Assembly (NCBI RefSeq): GCF_002298975.1
Contig: NZ_DBMV01000038.1
Span: 1-64,000, forward strand
From: Ralstonia sp. UBA689
GTDB lineage: Bacteria; Pseudomonadota; Gammaproteobacteria; Burkholderiales; Burkholderiaceae
Direction of reading: 5' to 3'
Length of the DNA: 64,000 nt
The notes under the pieces were generated by a model that ran no database searches, was not told where the DNA came from, and saw only the letters and a program-made list of their open reading frames with translations. The first letter of the stretch is position 1; every line of letters begins with the position of its first letter. Shown piece after piece: positions 24,110 through 32,595 of this stretch. Both the position numbers and the translations under genes were made by a program.

Positions 24110-25729
24110 ATGAAATCCGCCACCCTACGTCTGTACCAGACGCTGCACACCTGGGTGGGCCTGATGGCCGGCTGGGCGCTGTTCATCGCGTTCTTTGCCG
24201 GCGCGCTCACGGTCTTCCATGAAGAGCTGCACGCATGGCAGAACCCGCTGCGCTCTGACCACGCTGCCATTGCCACCACGCCTGCCGACATCGACCGCTT
24301 CGTGACGACGCTGGTACGTACGCACCCAGCGGCGGCGGCCGACACCTACGTCATCCTCCCCAATGACGGCGAGCCCGATTTCACGGCTTATTGGCAGGAC
24401 AAGGGCGAATGGCAGATGACCACCGGCGCCAAGCTGGCCGCCGGCAAGACCGCACCAAAGGATCTGTCGATCGAACCGTCCAAAGGAGAGCTCGCCAATT
24501 TCATCAACCGGCTGCACTACTCGCTGGGGCTGGAAGAGCCGGGCATGTACTTCATGGGCGCGATCTCGGTGCTGTATGGCGTTGCGCTCATCTCGGGCGT
24601 GCTGCTGCATCTGCCACGCCTGAAAAAGGACCTGCTGGCCGTACGCCCCGGGCGCAACCTCAAGCGTTTCTGGATGGACGTGCACAACGTGCTCGGCCTG
24701 TTCAGCCTGCCCTTCCATCTGATTTTTGCGATCACCGCGCCAGTGCTGTGTCTGAGCGCAGTACTGATGACTGTATTCAACGTAGTGGCATTCGACGGCA
24801 AGCTGTTCGACGCCGTGCCGCGCGTCACTACCGCCGCCGGCACCGTGATGGCTGCCAATCGTGCAGCACCGATGCTGCCGGCCGAGCCATTGCTCATGCA
24901 AACGCGCGAGGCGGCCGGCCCCGACTTCACCGTCAAGTCGATCCGCTACCAGCACATCGGCGATGCCAACGCCGTGGCCGAGATACGTGGCAGCAGCACG
25001 CGGGCAGTGGGCGACTTCGGCGCGGTGGCGATCCGCGCGGCGGCCGGCCAGCCCGACAGCGGCCGGCTGATCGGCAACCAGACCGCCAACGCACGCGACA
25101 CCAACCACAGCCTCTACAGCCTTGTCTACGGCCTCCACTTCGGCACCTACGGCGACATCGCCTTGCGTCTGGCCTATCTGGTGATGGGCATGGCCGGCGC
25201 GTTCGTCTTCTATTCAGGCAACCTGCTGTGGATCGAGTCACGCCGCAAGCAGCGCAAGACCGAGCAGCCGCGCGCGCACCAACTGTTGGCACGCGCCACG
25301 GTGGGCGTGTGCATTGGCGGTTGCGTGGGCGTGATGGCGATGTTCCCGGCTGCACTGCTGTGGCCGGAACGCCCAGCAGGCGTGACCTATTACACGGTGT
25401 TCTTCGCGGCGATTGCGTGGGCGCTCCTGCGACCGCCCGCGCGTGGCGCCGTTGAGCTGCTGAGCACCGCCGCCGTCATGGCAGTGCTTGCCCCCGCCAC
25501 CAATGCGGTCGTGACCGGCGACCACCTGCTGCGCACGCTCGCGCACGGCGACTGGAACGTGGCCGGCTTTGACCTGGGCGCGCTGGTGCTCGCATGCGGC
25601 TTTGCCGGCCTCGCGCGTGCCACGCTGCGCCGCGCACGCCATGGAGTGCCCGATTCCGTCTGGGCCATGCCGCCGCGTGCAGTGCGTGCCGGTAACGGCC
25701 TGCGTCCGAGCGGGGCCAACAAGCCTTAG
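24110..25729 (+). CDS. PepSY-domain inner-membrane protein
   Basis: A 539-residue membrane protein of the PepSY-TM family. It opens with the typical TLRLYQTLHTWVGLMAGWAL and FIAFFAGALTVFHEEL, has a large periplasmic section, the motif FWMDVHNVLGLFSLPFHLIF, and a cluster of C-terminal membrane helices. HTW, the FHEEL His and HNVLG supply the conserved membrane-embedded histidines, which suggest haem or iron handling. Related proteins accompany siderophore receptors and are thought to reduce ferric siderophores. It is the last gene of the Fur-boxed operon. No receptor gene lies adjacent, which is unusual. Confidence 0.85.
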   Translation: MKSATLRLYQTLHTWVGLMAGWALFIAFFAGALTVFHEELHAWQNPLRSDHAAIATTPADIDRFVTTLVRTHPAAAADTYVILPNDGEPDFTAYWQDKGEWQMTTGAKLAAGKTAPKDLSIEPSKGELANFINRLHYSLGLEEPGMYFMGAISVLYGVALISGVLLHLPRLKKDLLAVRPGRNLKRFWMDVHNVLGLFSLPFHLIFAITAPVLCLSAVLMTVFNVVAFDGKLFDAVPRVTTAAGTVMAANRAAPMLPAEPLLMQTREAAGPDFTVKSIRYQHIGDANAVAEIRGSSTRAVGDFGAVAIRAAAGQPDSGRLIGNQTANARDTNHSLYSLVYGLHFGTYGDIALRLAYLVMGMAGAFVFYSGNLLWIESRRKQRKTEQPRAHQLLARATVGVCIGGCVGVMAMFPAALLWPERPAGVTYYTVFFAAIAWALLRPPARGAVELLSTAAVMAVLAPATNAVVTGDHLLRTLAHGDWNVAGFDLGALVLACGFAGLARATLRRARHGVPDSVWAMPPRAVRAGNGLRPSGANKP

Positions 25730-25786
25730 CGCCTCACAAGAAACCAGAAACCACGAGCACCCGCACGAGTCTCCGCGCGTGCAGGC

Positions 25787-26668
25787 TCACGGTGCAACGA
25801 TCGACACACCGTACTGCGCAAAGATCCGCTGCAGTTCGCCGCTGGCACGCAGGGCGTCGAGCGCATGCTCCAGCGCTTCTGCCAACGCACGCTGATCAGC
25901 CTTGACCGCCATGCCGATGGCCCAGCCGCGCCCGGGCAACAGCGGCGACGTGAGTTCGGAGGCCGCAAAGCGTTCAGCGGACTGCCCCTGTGCCTTGAGC
26001 GCGCTTTCGTACTGCGAACGCGTCACCATGGCTGCGGCGATTGCGCCGGAGAACAGCGCACGCAGCGCATCGTCGGCCTCGGTATAGATCTTCACCTTGT
26101 CGCGCAGCACGCCTCCCGCGCTTGAAAGCAAGGCATTGGCGCCGGCTGAGCCGCTTTCCGCTCCGGTTGCCTGGCCTGCCAGATCTGCAAAGCGGCTGAC
26201 TTGGTGGAGACGCTCGCGGTCATAGACCAGCACGAACGTCTCGCGATGGTACGGCGCGAAGATCAGCACCTCCCGGTTTTGGCGCATGAAGGCGGGGTCG
26301 ACCGGCACGTGCAGCATCACGTCCGCCGGACCATACCCGAGGTAGTGGCCACGCCAGACCATGTTGCGCAGGTCATCCGACACGCTGTCGTCGTCGGCGT
26401 CAAACGGCATCAGCGAGGGCGACAGCCCCATCTGCCTGCTCAACGCGTTGGCCAGCGCAACATCGATCCCCGTGAACTGCCCGCCAGCGTTGCCGGAGAA
26501 CGGCGGCAGACCCTTGTACAGCGCGATCTTCAAGCTGCCGCTCTCGCGGACTTTCGCCAGATCGGCGCGCGCGGGTGCGGCAGCAACCAGAACAGCGGCC
26601 GCAGCAAACAGAAAGCCGGCAAGACCACGGCGAATACGCATGGTGCCCAGGAAGGAGCGAGCGTTCAT
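25787..26668 (-). CDS. Quinoprotein-dehydrogenase-associated periplasmic binding protein
   Basis: A 293-residue exported protein of the SBP_bac_3 fold. The ATG at 26668 has GGAG upstream and gives MNARSFLGTMRIRRGLAGFL and a signal peptide ending PARADLAK. Conserved blocks are GSLKIALYKGLPPFSGNAGG, FTGIDVALANALSRQMGL, YGPADVMLHVPVDPAFMRQN and LVYDRERLHQV. Proteins of this kind (MoxJ/MxaJ-like, TIGR03871) occur only beside PQQ-dependent dehydrogenases. They are believed to help assemble the enzyme or relay electrons rather than feed an ABC transporter; no permease is nearby. It lies 4 bases after the pedF stop, in one operon with it. Confidence 0.88.
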   Translation of the reverse strand: MNARSFLGTMRIRRGLAGFLFAAAAVLVAAAPARADLAKVRESGSLKIALYKGLPPFSGNAGGQFTGIDVALANALSRQMGLSPSLMPFDADDDSVSDDLRNMVWRGHYLGYGPADVMLHVPVDPAFMRQNREVLIFAPYHRETFVLVYDRERLHQVSRFADLAGQATGAESGSAGANALLSSAGGVLRDKVKIYTEADDALRALFSGAIAAAMVTRSQYESALKAQGQSAERFAASELTSPLLPGRGWAIGMAVKADQRALAEALEHALDALRASGELQRIFAQYGVSIVAP

Positions 26669-26672
26669 GGAC

Positions 26673-27158
26673 TCACTCCTGCACGCGGCGCGACTCAAGA
26701 TAAGTCTTGATGGCCCAGACCGCTTCCTGGCTCAGAACGCCTTCGAACGGCGGCATATAGACACGGCCGTCACGCGTGCGGCCCTTGCGAACGGTGGCGG
26801 TCATGTATTCGGAGATTTCGGCAAAGCACGCATCCTGCTTCTTGCCAGCGGGCATCGACATGCAGTCGGTATCAAGCTTGCGCAGGTCGGGCGCGATCCC
26901 GCCGGAGATGGCCTCCAGCCCATGGCAGCGCGCGCAGTTCTGATTGAACGCCGAGGAGCCGATGCGCAGCGCTTCGTCATGAGCGGGGCCCGTCCGGTAT
27001 GGATTGTCCTGACGCCATTCCGGCCCGAGTTGCGGTAAGGTGTGCGTGTCCACGGCCTGCGGGGTCACATCGCCGTGGGCGGTTGCGGTTGCAGGCAGTC
27101 CGCCGGCCAAGAGCGTGCAGACGGAAAGCAGTGCAAAGAGGTTGCGGGGCGTATTCAC
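26673..27158 (-). CDS. pedF: Cytochrome c-550, PedF type
   Basis: A 161-residue periplasmic monohaem cytochrome c. The GTG start at 27158 has GGAG 7 bases upstream. A signal peptide (MNTPRNLFALLSVCTLLAGG, cleavage near TATAHG) is followed by FNQNCARCHGLEAISGGIAP, the haem-binding CxxCH. Later comes DTDCMSMPAGKKQDACFAE with two more cysteines, then VRKGRTRDGRVYMPPFEGVL supplying the axial Met. This matches cytochrome c-550 of pseudomonad ethanol oxidation (PedF), the electron acceptor of quinoprotein alcohol dehydrogenase. A sigma-54 promoter stands 46-60 bases upstream. Confidence 0.9.
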   Translation of the reverse strand: MNTPRNLFALLSVCTLLAGGLPATATAHGDVTPQAVDTHTLPQLGPEWRQDNPYRTGPAHDEALRIGSSAFNQNCARCHGLEAISGGIAPDLRKLDTDCMSMPAGKKQDACFAEISEYMTATVRKGRTRDGRVYMPPFEGVLSQEAVWAIKTYLESRRVQE

Positions 27159-27203
27159 GGGTGTCTCCTGTGTGTCGTTGAAATGTCTTTTGACGGCATT
27201 TCT

Positions 27204-27218
27204 GCAAGAGCCATACCA
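27204..27218 (-). promoter_or_regulatory. Sigma-54 promoter of pedF
   Basis: Read leftward: TGGTATGGCTCTTGC, followed by A. It has the invariant GG and GC of the -24/-12 promoter with correct spacing (consensus TGGCACG-N4-TTGC). The expected transcript start leaves a leader of about 35 bases to the pedF GTG. Confidence 0.7.
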
Positions 27219-27322
27219 AGAACGAACCCCGCGACAAACTGCGACAGATCAAAGCGATATCCCTGGGCTCTGTTGACATGGAGCGGTGCCGAGAACCGGA
27301 ACATGGTCGGCGCGGTGCTCAG

Positions 27323-27335
27323 GAATGCAACACCC
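27323..27335. promoter_or_regulatory. Candidate activator site, shared 13-mer (copy 1)
   Basis: GAATGCAACACCC occurs here and again at 40282-40294, in both cases inside an intergenic region with divergent sigma-54 promoters. Here it is about 105 bases upstream of the pedF promoter, a normal distance for an enhancer-binding protein, and directly abuts the promoter of the activator gene. Confidence 0.5.
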
Positions 27336-27350
27336 TGGCAAGGGTCTTGC
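27336..27350 (+). promoter_or_regulatory. Sigma-54 promoter of the activator gene
   Basis: TGGCAAGGGTCTTGC followed by T matches the -24/-12 consensus at all positions but one. It is about 90 bases before the activator start codon, so the regulator gene may be sigma-54 dependent and autoregulated. Confidence 0.7.
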
Positions 27351-27440
27351 TTCATGGCGCAACAGTTCCGGCTCGCACATCGCACAAGGGCGATCCGGGC
27401 GACCCGCGCATAGATCGCGGGCGACTGAAAGGAGACAACC

Positions 27441-29465
27441 ATGATTCCCCACGCGGCAGCCGCCCAGCGCGCTCCCGGTGGCGCCCTCGCTACTTCCAGT
27501 GAAGCGCCCGACAACGACCAGCCGGACCTGATCGCCCAGTCGCACGAGCGTTCAAAGTCCTATGGCCTGCGGCCGTATGAGTCGCCCGATTTCAGCCCGG
27601 TGCAGCACAGCGAGCTGAAAACGCAGATCGAGCGCAGCCAATCGCTGTTCACGCATGCGTTGCCGGTCATGGAAACGCTCTACAGCCAGATCATCAACAC
27701 GCAAAGCATGGTGATCCTGACCGACACGGCGGGCTTGATCCTGCATTCGCTGGGCGACGACGATTTCCTGGCCAGGGCCAGCAAGGTGGCCCTGCAACCG
27801 GGCGCGCTCTGGTCGGAGGCGAGTCGGGGCACCAACGCCATCGGCACGGCGCTGGCCGACGGCAAGCCCACGCTGGTCCATGGGTCAGAGCACTACCTGG
27901 AAGCCAACCGGTTCCTCACGTGCTCCTGTGCGCCCATCTTCGATCCGTATGGCAAGACGGTCGGCGCGCTCGATGTGACGGGCGATCATCGCGGCTTCCA
28001 CAAGCACACCATGGCCCTGGTGCGCATGTCGGCGCAGATGATCGAGAACCAGTTGTTCGCCAACACATTCCAGGACGTGGTGTGCATCCACTTTCACTCG
28101 CGGCCGGAGTTCATTGGCACGCTCGTCGAGGGCATCGCTGCCTTCACGCCAGCCGGACGTTTTCTGTCGGCCAACCGCAGCGGTGAATTCCAGTTGGGGC
28201 TGTCGAGCCGCGCGTTGCAGGCGCATACCTTTTCGTCGCTGTTCGGCCTGTCGATGTCGCAGTTGATCGACGCGGGGCGCGGCGCGGCAGGCGGCATCAT
28301 CCGATTGCAGCTCCCCAGCGGGGTCAAGGTGTGCGCACGCGTCGAGTGGAAGCGCCCCGCCAGCCCGATTGCAGGCAGCGCCATCGACACCGACGCTGCC
28401 ATCTCGCGCGATCAGCCACCGGCACGCCGGCTCAGCGTCGCACCGGCCGAGCCGGCGAGCCTGGATGCGCTCGATACCGGCGACGCCCAGATCAAGAGCG
28501 TCGTCGGCAAGCTGCGCAAGGTCATCGGCAAGGACATCACGATCATGGTGCTGGGCGAGACCGGTACCGGCAAGGAATTGCTGGCGCGCGCCATTCACGC
28601 CGACAGCCCGCGCCATGCCGGACCGTTCATCGCCGTCAATTGCGCGTCGATTCCCGAAGCCCTGATTGAGTCGGAACTGTTCGGCTATGAAGAAGGCGCC
28701 TTTACCGGCGCCCGGAAGAAGGGCGGCATCGGCAAGATGGTGCTGGCCAACGGCGGTACGCTCTTCCTCGACGAGATCGGCGACATGCCCCTGCACCTGC
28801 AGGCCCGCCTGCTGCGCGCGCTGCAGGAGCGCGCGGTGTCGCCGCTGGGCAGCAACAAGCTGATCCAGGTGGATGTGGCCGTGGTGTGCGCTACCCACCG
28901 CAACATGCGCGAGATGGTGGCCAGCGGCCAGTTTCGCGAAGACCTCTATTACCGCCTCAACGGCCTCGTCGTACGCCTGCCGGCATTGCGCGAGCGTAGC
29001 GACCTGGATGCGGTGGCCGGCAAGCTGCTGCGGCAGGAACAGGCCGATGCACCGCCGATCAGCGAGCCCGTGGCGCAGATGTTCCGCAGCTACCATTGGC
29101 CAGGCAACATCCGCCAGCTCGGCAATCTGCTGCGCACGGCCAGCCTGATGGCCGAAGACGCGCCAGAGATCACCGAAGACCACCTGCCCGACGACTTCCT
29201 CGAAGACTGGCATGCGCGGCATGGCGCCCAGGGTGCGGCATCGGGTGCCAACACCGCAGGCGCAAATCCCGCCCCCGCAGCAAACGCCAGCGCCGCTCAA
29301 CCGCAGCGGCTTGCCGACATCGAAAGCATGACCATCCTGGCGGCGGTCAAAGCGCACAACGGCAATATTTCTGCCGCAGCCAAGGCGCTCGGCATTTCAC
29401 GCAATACCGTCTACCGCAAGATCGACGAAGCCGGTGGCCTGGGACCTGCTGCTGACACCGACTGA
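27441..29465 (+). CDS. Sigma-54-dependent activator, AcoR-like
   Basis: A 674-residue enhancer-binding protein. A GAF-type sensor occupies about residues 70-210 (NTQSMVILTDTAGLILHSLG; SEASRGTNAIGTALADGKP; GALDVTGDHRGFHKHTMAL), the layout of AcoR. The AAA+ domain has Walker A GETGTGKE at 372-379, the sigma-54 contact loop GAFTGA at 419-424 and Walker B GGTLFLDEIGDMP. The C-terminus is a Fis-type helix-turn-helix (NISAAAKALGISRNTVYRKI). GAAAGGAGA precedes the ATG. It sits between pedF and pqqA, and sigma-54 promoters front the surrounding alcohol-oxidation genes, so it is almost certainly their activator. The signal, perhaps an alcohol or aldehyde bound by the GAF domain, is unknown. Its last 69 bases overlap the 3' end of the hydrolase gene on the other strand. 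Confidence 0.93.
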   Translation: MIPHAAAAQRAPGGALATSSEAPDNDQPDLIAQSHERSKSYGLRPYESPDFSPVQHSELKTQIERSQSLFTHALPVMETLYSQIINTQSMVILTDTAGLILHSLGDDDFLARASKVALQPGALWSEASRGTNAIGTALADGKPTLVHGSEHYLEANRFLTCSCAPIFDPYGKTVGALDVTGDHRGFHKHTMALVRMSAQMIENQLFANTFQDVVCIHFHSRPEFIGTLVEGIAAFTPAGRFLSANRSGEFQLGLSSRALQAHTFSSLFGLSMSQLIDAGRGAAGGIIRLQLPSGVKVCARVEWKRPASPIAGSAIDTDAAISRDQPPARRLSVAPAEPASLDALDTGDAQIKSVVGKLRKVIGKDITIMVLGETGTGKELLARAIHADSPRHAGPFIAVNCASIPEALIESELFGYEEGAFTGARKKGGIGKMVLANGGTLFLDEIGDMPLHLQARLLRALQERAVSPLGSNKLIQVDVAVVCATHRNMREMVASGQFREDLYYRLNGLVVRLPALRERSDLDAVAGKLLRQEQADAPPISEPVAQMFRSYHWPGNIRQLGNLLRTASLMAEDAPEITEDHLPDDFLEDWHARHGAQGAASGANTAGANPAPAANASAAQPQRLADIESMTILAAVKAHNGNISAAAKALGISRNTVYRKIDEAGGLGPAADTD

Positions 29466-30398
29466 GACTGCCCCACCCAATGCGCGGATGGCCGTGCCAA
29501 TCGCACGCGCCATCTCGCCAACCGCCAAGTGCCCGCCCGGCACCCAGACCAACCGGGCCCGCGGCATGACCGCCTGCAAACGCAACGCATTGCGTGGTCG
29601 GCAAACGTTATCCACCCGACCATGCAGCAGCGCCACCGGCACCCTGCGCACGCCAATGCGCGCGGCGGCGGCAAGCAGCGCAGGCTTTCCCAACCCGGCG
29701 CGGCAAACCAGGTAGTGCGCCTGGAGCTGGTACTTGCGTAGCGACTCCATCCGTTGCGGCAATGTTTGGCGCCGCCCAGGCGGCAGCCCTAACAAGCGGC
29801 GCTCAGCAAGTTGCCACTGCGCTGCAGTGTTCAGTTTCTGAACAGTTGTCCCATCCTGCAACACCCGTGCTACGGCAAGAAGGCGCCCCCGCGCACCGGC
29901 AAAACCTTCCCGTCGTTGATCGACTCCGCGCAACAAGCTGCGGCCGACACCCCGCGCGTTGAACAATGCCTGCACGTCATCGAAGCCGGTCAGGAAGCTG
30001 CCGCGCAATACCAGCGCCGCCACCGCATCGGGAAACCGATCCGCATAGGCCAGTGCGAGCGCCGCGCCCCAGGATCCGCCGACCACGCCCCAGCGTTCAA
30101 TGCCAAGCGCTGTACGCAGTTGCTCCAGATCGGCCAGCAGCGCGGTCACCGAATTGCGGCGGCGCGTGCCGGCTGGCCGCGAACGTCCTGCGCCGCGCTG
30201 GTCAGGCAGCACCACCCGATGGCGCAGCGGATCAAACCACGCGGCCATCGACGGCTGGCAGCCGCTGCCTGGCCCGCCGTGCAGCACCAGCCACGGCTCG
30301 CCATCCTCCGGCCCGCACTGCCGCACGTGCAGACGCTGGGCATCCGGCGTGCGCAGATGGAAGCACGCCGATGTTTCCGGCCAGGCTGCTGCGGGCAT
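29397..30398 (-). CDS. Alpha/beta hydrolase, prolyl-aminopeptidase-like
   Basis: A 333-residue S33-family hydrolase. The ATG at 30398 has GGAGG upstream; a longer frame to 30494 lacks features. Motifs are LVLHGGPGSG (oxyanion hole HGGPG), VVLPDQRGAGRS, the nucleophile elbow VVGGSWGAALALAY (GxSxG), and near the end VALLHGRVDNVC (acid) and VPGGHLAVGE (His). This is the proline iminopeptidase signature. The last 20 or so residues are encoded antisense to the activator gene and look like an extension. It shares the pqqA upstream region divergently. A peptidase near pqqA could act on PQQ precursor or degradation peptides, but that is speculation. Confidence 0.85.
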   Translation of the reverse strand: MPAAAWPETSACFHLRTPDAQRLHVRQCGPEDGEPWLVLHGGPGSGCQPSMAAWFDPLRHRVVLPDQRGAGRSRPAGTRRRNSVTALLADLEQLRTALGIERWGVVGGSWGAALALAYADRFPDAVAALVLRGSFLTGFDDVQALFNARGVGRSLLRGVDQRREGFAGARGRLLAVARVLQDGTTVQKLNTAAQWQLAERRLLGLPPGRRQTLPQRMESLRKYQLQAHYLVCRAGLGKPALLAAAARIGVRRVPVALLHGRVDNVCRPRNALRLQAVMPRARLVWVPGGHLAVGEMARAIGTAIRALGGAVSVGVSSRSQATGFVDLAVDGIA

Positions 30399-30503
30399 GG
30401 ATGTTGCCTCCTTGGTGACGCGGCTGCGTTCGGCAAAACGCTCGGACCCACCGCGCAATGACGCAATGCACACACTAACTATGCCAACCCTCAAGGAGGA
30501 GAC

Positions 30504-30578
30504 ATGACCTGGACAACGCCCGCTTATACCGAACTGCGCCTGGGGTTCGAGATCACCATGTACATCGCCAATCGCTGA
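30504..30578 (+). CDS. pqqA: PQQ precursor peptide
   Basis: A 24-residue peptide, MTWTTPAYTELRLGFEITMY followed by IANR. It contains the Glu16 and Tyr20 that are cross-linked by PqqE and become the carbon skeleton of pyrroloquinoline quinone. AAGGAGGAG lies about 4 bases before the ATG, an unusually strong ribosome binding site suited to high expression. It is followed by a terminator and then pqqB, the standard order. Too short for gene finders, but unmistakable. Confidence 0.96.
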   Translation: MTWTTPAYTELRLGFEITMYIANR

Positions 30579-30608
30579 GTTCGAGCGACTGAACTTGCAG
30601 CACTCCCC

Positions 30609-30646
30609 AAGCCCGCTTGTTTCCTCACAGCGGGCTTCTTTTTTTT
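30609..30646 (+). terminator. Terminator/attenuator between pqqA and pqqB
   Basis: AAGCCCGC and GCGGGCTT form an 8-bp stem with a 13-base loop, followed by C and a run of T. It should end most transcripts after pqqA, so that precursor peptide is made in excess over the enzymes. Confidence 0.85.
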
Positions 30647-30720
30647 CTTCTGCTCGGTTTCTTTGACTGTCACCTGGCGGGGTTCTTGCTCAATCTGCCC
30701 CAAACAGTTGACCTTGCATC

Positions 30721-31638
30721 ATGACCACACTCAGGGTTCTCGGCTCGGCAGCCGGCGGCGGCTTCCCACAGTGGAACTGCAACTGCCGCAACTGCGACGG
30801 CGTGCGGCGCGGCACGATTCGCGCCACGCCGCGCACGCAGTCTTCCGTCGCGCTCGGCGATGGTGGCCAGAACTGGATCGTCGTGAACGCCTCGCCCGAC
30901 ATCCTCGCTCAGTTACGCAGCGCACCGGCCTTGCAGCCGGCGCGGCATCCGCGCGATACCGGCATTGTCGGCGTCGTGCTGATCGACGCGCAGATCGACC
31001 ACGTGACGGGCCTGCTGATGCTGCGCGAGCACCGGCAGGCCTTGCCGGTGTATGCATCGGCGGCCGTGCTCGGTGATCTGTCCACGGCGTTTCCGCTCAC
31101 GCGCATGCTGTCGCATTACTGCGGGCTCGATACGCGTGTCCTTCCGCTCGATGGCTCGGCGTTCGCGGTGCCGTCGCTCTCCGATGTATCGCTGACGGCG
31201 GTACCGCTGGAGAGCAAGGCGCCGCCGTACTCGCCGAGCCGCAATGCGCGCCGCATCGGCGACAACATTGGCCTGCGCATCGTCGATCACGAAAGCGGCC
31301 GGCGAGCCTTCTATGCGCCCGGGCTCGCCCGCATTGAGCCGCATGTGTTTGACGAGCTGCACGCGGCCGACGTCGTGCTGGTGGATGGCACCTGCTGGCA
31401 AAACGACGAAATGCTCACCCTCGGCTTCTCCACCAAGACCGCCGCCGACATGGGCCACCTCGCCCAGTCCGGCCCCGGCGGCATGATCGAGACGCTCGAC
31501 CGGTTGCCCGCGGCACGCAAGATCCTCATCCACATCAACAACACCAACCCGATCCTCGACGAAGACTCGCCGCAACGCCGCGAGCTTGAAGCGCATGGCA
31601 TCGAGGTTGCCTACGACGGCATGGAAATTTCGCTATGA
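30721..31638 (+). CDS. pqqB: PQQ biosynthesis protein PqqB
   Basis: A 305-residue metallo-beta-lactamase-fold protein. It begins TLRVLGSAAGGGFPQWNCNC and RNCDGVRRG, the PqqB signature with a zinc-binding Cys cluster, and continues with NASPDILAQL and LIDAQIDHVTGLLMLREH. It is proposed to hydroxylate the tyrosine during PQQ formation in the cytoplasm. The stop codon overlaps the pqqC start (ATGA). Full length for the family. Confidence 0.96.
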   Translation: MTTLRVLGSAAGGGFPQWNCNCRNCDGVRRGTIRATPRTQSSVALGDGGQNWIVVNASPDILAQLRSAPALQPARHPRDTGIVGVVLIDAQIDHVTGLLMLREHRQALPVYASAAVLGDLSTAFPLTRMLSHYCGLDTRVLPLDGSAFAVPSLSDVSLTAVPLESKAPPYSPSRNARRIGDNIGLRIVDHESGRRAFYAPGLARIEPHVFDELHAADVVLVDGTCWQNDEMLTLGFSTKTAADMGHLAQSGPGGMIETLDRLPAARKILIHINNTNPILDEDSPQRRELEAHGIEVAYDGMEISL

Positions 31639-32342
31639 CACATCCTGTTGCGTGGACCGCAGAAGCCTTCGAGACGCAGTTGCGCGCGAAAGAAGCCGGT
31701 TACCACATTCATCACCCGTTCAATCGGCGCATGGCCGCCGGGCGGTGCACGCCGGAGGAGATCCGCACCTGGGTCGCCAACCGCTTCTACTACCAGATCA
31801 ACATCCCGCTCAAGGATGCGGCCATCCTGTCCAACTGCCCTGAGCGTGACACGCGCCGCGAGTGGATCGTGCGCATTCATGACCACGACGGCGACGAGGC
31901 GCAGCCGGGCGGCATCGAGAGCTGGGTGCGTTTGGGCGAGGCTGTCGGACTCACGCGCGCTGAACTTTGGTCTCACCAGCACCTGCTGCCCGGCGTGCGC
32001 TTTGCCGTGGACGCCTATGTCAATTTCGCGCGCCGCGCGCCATGGCAGGAAGCGGTGTGCTCCTCGCTCACGGAGATGTTCGCGCCGGACATTCACAAGC
32101 AGCGGCTGGCCGGCTGGCCCGAGCACTATCCGTGGGTCGAGCCTGAAGGATTGGCGTATTTCCGCTCGCGCATTCCGCTGGCCTCGCGCGATGTCGAGCA
32201 TGGCCTGCGTGTCACGCTCGACTATTTCCGCACGCCCGAGCAGCAACAGCGCGCGCTCGACATTCTGCAATTCAAGCTCGACATCCTCTGGTCGATGCTC
32301 GATGCCATCCAACAGGCCCACCATGACACCGTCGCTCTCTGA
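31635..32342 (+). CDS. pqqC: PQQ synthase PqqC
   Basis: A 235-residue cofactor-free oxidase that performs the final ring closure and eight-electron oxidation to PQQ. Characteristic segments are YHIHHPFNRRMAAGRCTPEE, WVANRFYYQINIPLKDAAIL and FVKHALERGW-free C-terminal helices ending DAIQQAHHDTVAL; KQRLAGWPEHYPWVEPEGLA is also typical. It overlaps pqqB by 4 bases and pqqD by 20 bases. Full length. Confidence 0.96.
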   Translation: MTHPVAWTAEAFETQLRAKEAGYHIHHPFNRRMAAGRCTPEEIRTWVANRFYYQINIPLKDAAILSNCPERDTRREWIVRIHDHDGDEAQPGGIESWVRLGEAVGLTRAELWSHQHLLPGVRFAVDAYVNFARRAPWQEAVCSSLTEMFAPDIHKQRLAGWPEHYPWVEPEGLAYFRSRIPLASRDVEHGLRVTLDYFRTPEQQQRALDILQFKLDILWSMLDAIQQAHHDTVAL

Positions 32343-32595
32343 CCCGGTCCACCCCACGCTGCAGCGGACCTTCCGGCTGCAGTGGGAAGAGGTGCAGCAG
32401 AGTTGGGTGCTGCTGTACCCCGAAGGGATGGTCACGCTCAACGACAGCGCCGCCGCAATCCTGCAGCGCTGCGACGGTGCCCACACCCTCGACATGCTGA
32501 TCGACGACTTGCAGTCGGCCTTCGGCGTGCAAGGCATCGCTCCGGAGGTCCACGCCTTTGTCAAACATGCACTCGAACGTGGCTGGCTCGCCTGA
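32323..32595 (+). CDS. pqqD: PQQ peptide chaperone PqqD
   Basis: A 90-residue RiPP recognition element that binds PqqA and presents it to PqqE. The sequence runs MTPSLSDPVHPTLQRTFRLQ, WVLLYPEGMVTLNDSAAAIL and HAFVKHALERGW, all family-typical. The start lies inside the end of pqqC, and the end lies inside pqqE, so all three are translationally coupled. Confidence 0.94.
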   Translation: MTPSLSDPVHPTLQRTFRLQWEEVQQSWVLLYPEGMVTLNDSAAAILQRCDGAHTLDMLIDDLQSAFGVQGIAPEVHAFVKHALERGWLA

